A program made the translations under genes and the position numbers. A stretch of 8,339 bases of DNA from Candidatus Gerdarchaeota archaeon (GTDB taxonomy: Archaea; Asgardarchaeota; Heimdallarchaeia; JABLTI01). Numbering within the stretch: position 1 is the stretch's first letter; every line of letters starts with the position of its first letter. The stretch lies in assembly GCA_016839405.1 (NCBI GenBank), contig JAEOUJ010000230.1, forward strand, positions 1 to 8,339. Direction: 5' to 3'. Below, in pieces: positions 1-5,065 of this stretch. The notes under the pieces were generated by a model. It was given only the letters and a program-made list of their open reading frames with translations, had not been told where the DNA came from and made no database searches.

Positions 1-698
1 AAAGGTAATAAAGCAGCATTTCCTTTTAACAAATCCATGAGTATTTGATTTGGATCGGTAGCTAATTTGCCTTCTTTATCAACAACCCATCCTTCTGGAA
101 TTGGTTTGTTTATTCGTGCATTTATTTCAATTTTCCCTCGTTGAGTAATTGATGTCGCACAATCTAATATGAAATCAAATTCTTCATCTGTGGGTATACC
201 TATTGTTAATGGATTTGTTCCAAGCATTGGTTCTGTTCCATATGTTGGTGCTATTGCTGGTCTTGCATTTGTTGTTGTTAATCCTATCATACCTGCTTTA
301 CAAGCCATAATTGGGTAATATCCTGCAAAACCATAATGAGATGAATTACCAACTGCTACAGCTCCAGTGCCAAATTCTTTTGCTTTCTTGATTGCCATCT
401 CCATTGCTCTATAAGCAACAACATGTCCCATTCCATGACCAGCATCTAATGTAGCAGTCGTAGGACTTTCTTTCACAATTGTAATATTTGTTACAGGCTT
501 ATGATAACCAGCTTTAATACGATCATAATACATTTTCAGTCTTTGAACACCATGAGATGTTATATCTCTCAAATCAGAAGCAATTAAAACATCTGCACAG
601 ATTTCTGCATCTTGTTTTGGAACACCTATTCCAACAAATACATCATGCATAAAACTTTTCAAAATATTATGATCAAGATTAACTATCTTTTCAGTCAA
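1..698 (-). CDS. LDH2-family malate/L-lactate/sulfolactate dehydrogenase, N-terminal 232 residues (partial)
   Basis: Partial gene; its 3' end lies beyond the left edge. The family (structurally distinct from classical LDH/MDH) catalyses NAD(P)-dependent reversible oxidation of 2-hydroxyacids such as malate, lactate, sulfolactate or ureidoglycolate in the cytoplasm. Visible family landmarks are the SHG motif (residues 48-50, preceded by DLRDIT), GNSSHYGFAGYY (117-128), the cofactor-loop motif GTEPMLGTNPL (154-164), ATSITQRGK (181-189) and PEGWVVDKEGKLATDP (201-216). Family members have about 340-360 residues, so about 110 C-terminal residues are missing. The start is TTG at 698: three in-frame TAA codons lie immediately upstream, an AAGGTG ribosome-binding site sits 9 bases before it, and the first in-frame ATG (650) would remove 16 residues that match the usual N-terminal helix. 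The substrate cannot be assigned from the sequence. In methanogens the family includes ComC (sulfolactate dehydrogenase, coenzyme M synthesis). The common DLRG is DLRD here. The gene diverges from the topoisomerase gene. Confidence 0.9.
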   Translation of the reverse strand, partial: MTEKIVNLDHNILKSFMHDVFVGIGVPKQDAEICADVLIASDLRDITSHGVQRLKMYYDRIKAGYHKPVTNITIVKESPTTATLDAGHGMGHVVAYRAMEMAIKKAKEFGTGAVAVGNSSHYGFAGYYPIMACKAGMIGLTTTNARPAIAPTYGTEPMLGTNPLTIGIPTDEEFDFILDCATSITQRGKIEINARINKPIPEGWVVDKEGKLATDPNQILMDLLKGNAALLP

Positions 699-707
699 TT
701 ATTATTA

Positions 708-713
708 CACCTT
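708..713 (-). promoter_or_regulatory. Ribosome-binding site (AAGGTG) deciding the TTG start of the dehydrogenase
   Basis: Read on the minus strand this is AAGGTG, complementary to the archaeal 16S rRNA tail. It lies 9 bases before the TTG at 698, with TAA TAA TAA between them. It supports the TTG start over the downstream ATG at 650, which has no comparable motif. Confidence 0.6.
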
Positions 714-752
714 CAATTGTTCAAAGTTTGTGTTAAACATAAAATTTTCTCC

Positions 753-763
753 GATTATAAAAA
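753..763 (-). promoter_or_regulatory. Possible TATA box for the dehydrogenase gene
   Basis: On the minus strand this reads TTTTTATAATC, a plausible archaeal TATA element about 55-65 bases before the TTG start. Transcription would begin about 25-30 bases downstream, giving a leader of roughly 30-35 bases that contains the AAGGTG site. Several other AT-rich stretches in this intergenic region could serve instead, so this is tentative. Confidence 0.3.
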
Positions 764-813
764 TCAATCTAGCTTTTTTCTTTTAATTGGGTAAAATTTT
801 ATACATTTATAGT

Positions 814-862
814 GAAACAAATTATTGTATATTAATTAGTTTCAATGTAAGTCGAAACAAAT
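814..862. repeat. Three GAAAC boxes in the dehydrogenase/topoisomerase intergenic region
   Basis: GAAACAAAT occurs at 814-822 and again at 854-862, exactly 40 bases apart and in the same orientation. A third, inverted copy of the core (GTTTC, extended to GTTTCA) lies between them at 839-844. The boxes therefore form TGAAAC-N20-GTTTCA (813-844) and GTTTC-N10-GAAAC (839-858). They bracket the best TATA-like element for the topoisomerase gene (828-835). This arrangement suits an operator, but A-rich boxes can recur by chance in such AT-rich DNA. Confidence 0.35.
828..835 (+). promoter_or_regulatory. Possible TATA box for the topoisomerase gene
   Basis: The sequence TATATTAA within TTGTATATTAATTAG is the most TATA-like element upstream of the TTG start at 914. 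It would place the transcript start near 855-860 and give a leader of about 55 bases. The flanking GAAAC boxes would overlap the TFB-binding side and the start site. No experimental or comparative support is available here. Confidence 0.3.
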
Positions 863-913
863 AATAATTGAATGACATTTTCATATTACTAATCGTCGAA
901 TGTTGGATGAACT

Positions 914-3058
914 TTGGTTAATTATTTATGTATCTCAGAAAAACCAACCGCTGCAAAAAGAATTGCAGCTGCTCTTGATGATAGCGGTAAACCAAAAAAA
1001 GCTGTTAATCCAAGGTCATTTGCTAAAGTGCCTGTTTGGGAATGTAAACGAAATAGAGATACAATTTATGTTATTCCTGCTCTTGGTCATTTATATTCTA
1101 CTGTAGAAGATTCTGCAGGTGGTTGGCTTTATCCCGCCTTCAGTTATAAGTGGGTTCCATCCTATATTGCTAATGTGAAAAATACTACTAAACCATTTAT
1201 ATTAGCTTTCAAAAAATATGCTAAAGAAGTTGATGAAGTAATTGTTGCTACTGATTATGACCTTGAAGGAGAGGTAATTGGTGCTTCTATAGCGATTCAT
1301 GCTTGTGATAAATCCCTCAATGATGTTAAACGAATGAAGTTTTCAACTTTAACTAAAAATGACATTAATTCTTCATTCGATAATTTAAATCCAACAGTTG
1401 ATATTAATCTTGCTCATGCAGGATTTACTAGACATGAAATTGATTGGTTATATGGCATTAATTTAACCCGAGCTTTAACATTAGCGATTAAACATTCAAC
1501 TGGGAGATATAAGCTCATATCAACAGGTCGTGTTCAAGGACCAACACTTAGATTTGTAGCTGATCGAGAACGAGATATTCAAACTTTCGTTCCTATACCT
1601 AGATGGATTATTGAAGCAAAAATAGTTCTTTCAGGAGAAGAAATAACTATTGAATATCAGAAAAAATTTATCCCTACTTTTAAAGAAGCTGAAAAGATTG
1701 TAGCTGAAACTAAAGATCAAGAAGGCGTAGTAAAAGACATTAGCGAACGGAAATTTACTCAAAATCCACCTATACCTTTCAATTTAGGGACATTACAATC
1801 AGAAGCATATCGTTATTTTGGTTATTCCCCAAGCAGAACTTTACGAGCTGCAGAAAGATTGTATTTAGATGCGCTTATTTCTTATCCACGAACAAGCAGT
1901 CAACAATTTTCACCTGCAATTAATCATAAACAAATTTTGAATGAATTGAAGAAAAATACTCTTTTTAAAGATCGAGTTGAAAAATTACTAAAAAGACCAA
2001 CTTTAAAACCAACTCAAGGTAAAAAGAAAGATCCTGCACATCCGCCAATACACCCGACTGGAAAGAAAGCACCAAGCAGTTTACGAGCAGAAGAAGAAAA
2101 TATTTACAAATTAATCACTTGTCGATATTTAGCTATTTTTGCTGATCCAGCAGTAAAAAAGAGTCTACGTTTAGATATGGACATAAATAAACATATTTTC
2201 CATCTACGTGGAATGAAAGTTCTAAAGAAGGGTTGGTTGGAATTTTATGCTCCTTTTGGAAAAACTGATGAGATTGAATTGCCTGATTTAGCAATTGGTG
2301 AAAAAGTAAAATTATCAAGTATTGAACACAAGCAAAGTTATACTCAACCTCCTGCTAGATACAATCCTAATTCTTTACTCAGAAAAATGGAAGAAGAAGA
2401 ACTTGGAACAAAAGCAACAAGAGCGAGTATTATTGATATTCTTTATTCAAGGGGATATATGGAAGATGAAAGTATCAATGCTACTGATTTAGGGTTTGCA
2501 GTTATTGATACTCTTGAAAAAAATAGCCCAGATATTATATCTGTTGAGCTCACAAGAAATCTTGAACGAAATATGGAGAATATTAGAACTGGTGATCAAA
2601 ATAGAGAAATTGTCTTAATGGATTCTATTCGACAATTGAAAACAATTCTTGAGAAATTTTATCAAAAGGAAAAGATAATTGGGGTGGGTTTAGAGGAACA
2701 AGTACAAAACTTAAAGCAAAGACAAAGAATACTTGGAACATGTCCAATCTGTAAACAAGGAGAATTAATTATAACACGATCAACACGTACTAAAAAACGC
2801 TTTGTGGGTTGTACCGGTTATTACAAAAAATTATGTGATTGGAGTGCTCCTATACCACAACAAGGATATGCTAATCCTGCGAAAAAAATTTGTAAACATT
2901 GTGGTTTTCCAATGCTTACAATTAGGAAAAAAGGTAAAAGGCCATATACCATCTGTCCCAATTGGTTGAATTGTCCGGGAACACCAGAAGAAATCCTTGA
3001 AAATTATGACAATAGTAAGGCGGAAGCACTAGAAGCGGTAGCTGAGGATGATGAGTAA
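914..3058 (+). CDS. topA: DNA topoisomerase I, archaeal type IA, 714 residues
   Basis: Type IA topoisomerase: it cuts one DNA strand through a 5'-phosphotyrosine bond, passes the other strand and relaxes negative supercoils. The N-terminal TOPRIM domain shows SEKPTAAKRIA (8-18) with catalytic Glu9 and the acidic cluster ATDYDLEGE (Asp114, Asp116, Glu118). STGRVQGPTLRFVADRERDI (203-222) is the conserved motif before the gate domains. SYPRTSSQ (323-330) carries the predicted catalytic Tyr324 and the Arg326 partner. DPAHPPIHPT (373-382) and LGTKATRASIIDILYSRGY (497-515) are also typical. Two four-cysteine zinc ribbons follow (Cys610/613/633/641 and Cys660/663/681/687), then an acidic tail. The length is normal for archaeal TopA. 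The start is TTG: an in-frame TGA lies two codons upstream (908-910), the first internal Met is residue 141, and residue 9 is already catalytic. The ribosome-binding site is weak (GGATGA, 3 bases away). Its end overlaps the next gene. Confidence 0.96.
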   Translation: MVNYLCISEKPTAAKRIAAALDDSGKPKKAVNPRSFAKVPVWECKRNRDTIYVIPALGHLYSTVEDSAGGWLYPAFSYKWVPSYIANVKNTTKPFILAFKKYAKEVDEVIVATDYDLEGEVIGASIAIHACDKSLNDVKRMKFSTLTKNDINSSFDNLNPTVDINLAHAGFTRHEIDWLYGINLTRALTLAIKHSTGRYKLISTGRVQGPTLRFVADRERDIQTFVPIPRWIIEAKIVLSGEEITIEYQKKFIPTFKEAEKIVAETKDQEGVVKDISERKFTQNPPIPFNLGTLQSEAYRYFGYSPSRTLRAAERLYLDALISYPRTSSQQFSPAINHKQILNELKKNTLFKDRVEKLLKRPTLKPTQGKKKDPAHPPIHPTGKKAPSSLRAEEENIYKLITCRYLAIFADPAVKKSLRLDMDINKHIFHLRGMKVLKKGWLEFYAPFGKTDEIELPDLAIGEKVKLSSIEHKQSYTQPPARYNPNSLLRKMEEEELGTKATRASIIDILYSRGYMEDESINATDLGFAVIDTLEKNSPDIISVELTRNLERNMENIRTGDQNREIVLMDSIRQLKTILEKFYQKEKIIGVGLEEQVQNLKQRQRILGTCPICKQGELIITRSTRTKKRFVGCTGYYKKLCDWSAPIPQQGYANPAKKICKHCGFPMLTIRKKGKRPYTICPNWLNCPGTPEEILENYDNSKAEALEAVAEDDE

Positions 3059-3281
3059 AATGAAACAATGTTTAGTTTGTAAAACATCAATAGAAACTGG
3101 GGAATTTTGTGATGCACATTTAATTGCCAAGAACAATCTTGAAGGACGTTATAAGGATTGGGAAAAAGCATATGGTAAATTAAGCTGGTCAGAATATTTA
3201 ACAAAAATAATTGATGATCAAGAAATACCTGTTGGTGACTGGGCTCGTGAAGTCGCTGATTATCTTCTAAAAAAGAAATAA
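3048..3281 (+). CDS. Small zinc-binding protein (CxxC...CxxH), 77 residues, function unknown
   Basis: The N-terminus has Cys8-x2-Cys11 and, ten residues on, Cys21-x2-His24, a compact putative zinc site. A charged helical segment follows (KNNLEGRYKDWEKAYGK, 28-44), then SWSEYLTKII and a closing GDWAREVADYLLKKK. The pattern of CxxC, 'W..AYG.LSW.EYL' and 'G.W..EVA.YLL' recalls small uncharacterised archaeal proteins; that is from memory and unchecked. The frame overlaps the last 11 bases of topA, so the two are probably translationally coupled. Three in-frame ATGs are candidates: 3048, 3051 and 3060. The only ribosome-binding motif, GAGG (3044-3047), abuts 3048, lies 3 bases from 3051 and 12 from 3060. 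The true protein may therefore begin at 3060 as MKQCLVC (73 residues). An adaptor or nucleic-acid-binding role linked to topoisomerase is only a guess from position. Confidence 0.8.
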   Translation: MMSKMKQCLVCKTSIETGEFCDAHLIAKNNLEGRYKDWEKAYGKLSWSEYLTKIIDDQEIPVGDWAREVADYLLKKK

Positions 3282-3316
3282 TATTAGAACTATTTACTGA
3301 ATGAATTGGTGTAAAA

Positions 3317-4279
3317 ATGAAAATTCTTGGATTTGGACAAGTGCTTTGGGATTTAACTGTTGAAGCAGATTTTTCATTCATAGAGGAACTTAATTTTAAA
3401 GTTGGTGGACATCATCTTGTTGATAAACTTACTTTGGATAGAATTATTCAAAAATTAAAATCTCAAGGGCATGAAATTATAAAGAATTCAGGTGGTAGTG
3501 TTGCAAATGTTATGTCCAATATGGCAAAACTTGGTTCTTCTTCTGCTTTCTGTGGTAAACATGGTGATGATGAAGATGGTTATGATTATATGAAAATCCT
3601 CTCAGATGAAGGAGTTAAAACATACGGTTTAATTGACAAAAAAAACTCAACAGGACAATTACTTTCTGTTATTACTCCCGATAAAGATCGAACATTTATT
3701 GTCTATTGGGGAGCTGCTGGAGTTCTCCCAGCTAATATGGTAAAAAAAGAATTAATTAAATCAGCAGATATATGTCATATTGAAGGATATTTGATGGTTA
3801 ATTCTGAAAAAGTTTTATGGAAAATTTTTGAAGAAGCAAAGAAAGTTACCTATGATCTTGCAGCTTATTCCATTGTTGATAAAACCAGGCCAATTTTACA
3901 AAAAATGATGAAAAAACATCCACCATACATTTTGTTTTCCAATGTTTTTGAAGGTAAAGCATTCACTTTAAAAGATTCACCCGAAAAAATAATTGATGAT
4001 ATGTTAAAATATACTGATATTGCTGTTTTAACCCTGGGGGAAGAGGGAGTTTTAGTAAAAACAAATGATGGGCAAAATCATTTTGAAAAAGCTATAAAGA
4101 CGAAAGTTGTTGATACAACTGGAGCAGGTGATTCTTTCTCTGCAGGGTTCCTTCATGAATTCCTTCTAAATGAAGATATAATTAAAGCTACAAAATTAGG
4201 TGTTAGAACAGCAAGTATTACCATTAGTAAATTAGGTGCAAGATCTTTTCAAAAAAAGCAATTAAAGAATTTTAAATAG
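3317..4279 (+). CDS. PfkB/ribokinase-family kinase, adenosine-kinase-like, 320 residues
   Basis: Cytoplasmic ATP-dependent kinase of the ribokinase fold, which phosphorylates a hydroxymethyl group of a nucleoside or sugar. The sequence shows the N-terminal substrate region GQVLWDLT (7-14), the lid segment around KVGGHHLVD (28-36), the substrate motif SGGSVANVMSNMAKLG (58-73) with GKHGDDEDG (80-88), and the PfkB signature VDTTGAGDSFSAGF (265-278) forming the anion hole, with Asp272 as predicted catalytic base. LTLGEEGVLV (238-247) and the closing KLGARS also fit. Spacing of the lid, the DRTFIVYWGAAGVL segment (124-137) and the IEGYLM motif (155-160) resemble the adenosine kinase branch more than ribokinase or 2-keto-3-deoxygluconate kinase. 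Adenosine salvage is therefore the best guess, but inosine, guanosine or a sugar cannot be excluded. ATG 3317 follows GGTG (3308-3311) by 5 bases. The gene begins 35 bases after the zinc protein, so co-transcription with topA is possible. Confidence 0.88.
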   Translation: MKILGFGQVLWDLTVEADFSFIEELNFKVGGHHLVDKLTLDRIIQKLKSQGHEIIKNSGGSVANVMSNMAKLGSSSAFCGKHGDDEDGYDYMKILSDEGVKTYGLIDKKNSTGQLLSVITPDKDRTFIVYWGAAGVLPANMVKKELIKSADICHIEGYLMVNSEKVLWKIFEEAKKVTYDLAAYSIVDKTRPILQKMMKKHPPYILFSNVFEGKAFTLKDSPEKIIDDMLKYTDIAVLTLGEEGVLVKTNDGQNHFEKAIKTKVVDTTGAGDSFSAGFLHEFLLNEDIIKATKLGVRTASITISKLGARSFQKKQLKNFK

Positions 4280-4290
4280 CTTTAATCACA

Positions 4291-4737
4291 CTAGAATGCA
4301 AATTTATAGTGCATGCATATTGCTGTATCAGGACATAAATGAGAGAATTCATTTGTATTTTTTATTGATTCAGGTACCTCATCACGATTCACATTTTCAA
4401 ATCCTTCTTTTTCAAAGAACTTTTCAGCAGTAGTAGTTAACAAATATAGATTTTTTACTCCCACTAATTTTGCATAAGCTATAATTGCTCTTGTTAGTTT
4501 TTTACCTATGCCTTTACCTTGTGAATCAGATCTTACAGCTGCTGATCGGAGTAAAGCGTTTTCATTATATATTTCTAAACCAATGCAACCACGAAGTGAG
4601 TCATCAAACCAAACAAGAAAATTATCAAGATGGGAGTGAACGTCATCTGATGGTAGGTTAACTTCTTCTAAAAGAAGCACAATTTCTTGTAAATCCGATA
4701 ATAACGCAGGTCGGATATTGATATTTCTTTCGTCCAT
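4291..4737 (-). CDS. GNAT N-acetyltransferase, ArsN2-like, 148 residues
   Basis: Single-domain GNAT acetyltransferase that uses acetyl-CoA. Motif A is AVRSDSQGKGIGKKL (67-81), containing the Q-x-G-x-G/A type pyrophosphate-binding loop (Gln73-Gly74-Lys75-Gly76-Ile77-Gly78). The pattern of LLEEVNLPSDD (22-32), GCIGLEIY...ALLRSAAV (50-68), LYLLTTTAEKFFEKEGFENVNRDEVPESI (97-125) and the late SHLCPDTAICM (132-142) matches the ArsN2 subfamily well: LLRS, LLT-TA-FF-GF, R-x2-P-x2-I, and CP near the end. ArsN2 proteins are associated with resistance to arsenicals, but many homologues have other or unknown substrates, and no ars genes are visible here. ATG 4737 has no clear ribosome-binding site. An AT-rich TATA-like stretch on the minus strand near 4751-4759 lies close to it, so transcripts may be nearly leaderless. 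The gene converges with the kinase, with 11 bases between the stop codons. Confidence 0.85.
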   Translation of the reverse strand: MDERNINIRPALLSDLQEIVLLLEEVNLPSDDVHSHLDNFLVWFDDSLRGCIGLEIYNENALLRSAAVRSDSQGKGIGKKLTRAIIAYAKLVGVKNLYLLTTTAEKFFEKEGFENVNRDEVPESIKNTNEFSHLCPDTAICMHYKFAF

Positions 4738-4786
4738 AATTATGTTAAAAATTTAATAGAATTAATGTTTTTCTTTAGATATAGGA

Positions 4787-4863
4787 TGGTGGACCGGGCG
4801 GAATTTGAATCCGCGGCCTTCTGAATGCGAATCAGACGATCTTCCAGACTGATCTACCGGCCC
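4787..4863 (-). tRNA. tRNA-Ala (anticodon CGC), CCA encoded
   Basis: A complete cloverleaf folds on the minus strand. The acceptor stem is GGGCCGG/CCGGTCC and includes the G3:U70 pair that identifies alanine tRNAs. The D arm is GATC-AGTCTGGAA-GATC, the anticodon arm TCTGA-TTCGCAT-TCAGA with anticodon CGC (decodes GCG), the variable loop AGGCC, and the T arm GCGGA-TTCAAAT-TCCGC. Discriminator A73 is followed by an encoded CCA (4787-4789). Total length is 77 with CCA and no intron is present. The gene lies 49 bases upstream of the acetyltransferase on the same strand, probably by chance. Confidence 0.97.
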
Positions 4864-4884
4864 AAAATCATTTTTTATGTGACT

Positions 4885-4892
4885 CTTTATGT
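4885..4892 (-). promoter_or_regulatory. Possible TATA box for tRNA-Ala
   Basis: On the minus strand ACATAAAG lies 22-29 bases before the mature 5' end of the tRNA, the expected distance for an archaeal promoter with a very short 5' extension. A second AT-rich run (CATAAAAAATG) is too close to serve. Confidence 0.4.
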
Positions 4893-4993
4893 GTTTTTCA
4901 ATACTTATACCTTTAATGGTTTTTGTTTAATTTCTCTTATTTTTTCCCTTCTTTGTTATCTTCAACAAAAATTAAAAACCTTGTCTGAATAAC

Positions 4994-5031
4994 TTATAAA
5001 GTATATAGTAGAGCAATTTTATCCTATAAAA
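4994..5031 (+). promoter_or_regulatory. Two TATA-like boxes upstream of the coiled-coil gene
   Basis: TTATAAAG (4994-5001) and CTATAAAAT (5024-5032, nearly the same core) are spaced about 30 bases apart. The first would start transcripts near 5022 with a leader of about 44 bases containing the GAGGT ribosome-binding site. The second would start them near 5052, at the edge of that site. The first is favoured. The first box sits in an imperfect palindrome, ACTTATAAAGT, a conceivable operator for an autoregulated winged-helix protein. Confidence 0.4.
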
Positions 5032-5052
5032 TCACTTCAAGAAAAAAAAATC

Positions 5053-5057
5053 GAGGT
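5053..5057 (+). promoter_or_regulatory. Ribosome-binding site (GAGGT) of the coiled-coil gene
   Basis: GAGGT lies 8 bases before ATG 5066, the strongest and best-spaced ribosome-binding site in the window. It fixes the start of the long frame and so confirms that the winged helix lies at the true N-terminus rather than being internal. Confidence 0.65.
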
Positions 5058-5065
5058 TAAGATTT

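Noticed and set aside
612..794. Plus-strand frame of 60 codons over the dehydrogenase start
   Set aside because: It is antisense to a clear family match and extends into the AT-rich intergenic region, with no ribosome-binding site or motif.
839..858. GTTTC-N10-GAAAC, reminiscent of CRISPR repeat ends
   Set aside because: There is one copy only, no regularly spaced repeats of 25-40 bases, no spacers and no cas genes.
900..1106. Plus-strand ATG frame at 900 overlapping the topA start
   Set aside because: It is out of frame with the conserved TOPRIM sequence. The topA frame has catalytic residues from codon 9, while this one shows only an ordinary shadow translation.
3004..3381. Minus-strand frame of 125 codons spanning the topA end, the zinc protein and the kinase start
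   Set aside because: It is antisense to three better-supported coding frames and its translation has no recognisable motif.
4280..4290. Bidirectional terminator between the convergent kinase and acetyltransferase genes
   Set aside because: The 11-base gap has no hairpin or clear T-run on either strand. The nearby palindrome TGCATGCA (about 4312-4319) lies inside the acetyltransferase coding sequence and is not followed by T-runs.
4787..4863. tRNA-Ala as an integration (att) site for a mobile element
   Set aside because: No second copy of the tRNA 3' end and no integrase or phage-like gene occurs in the window.
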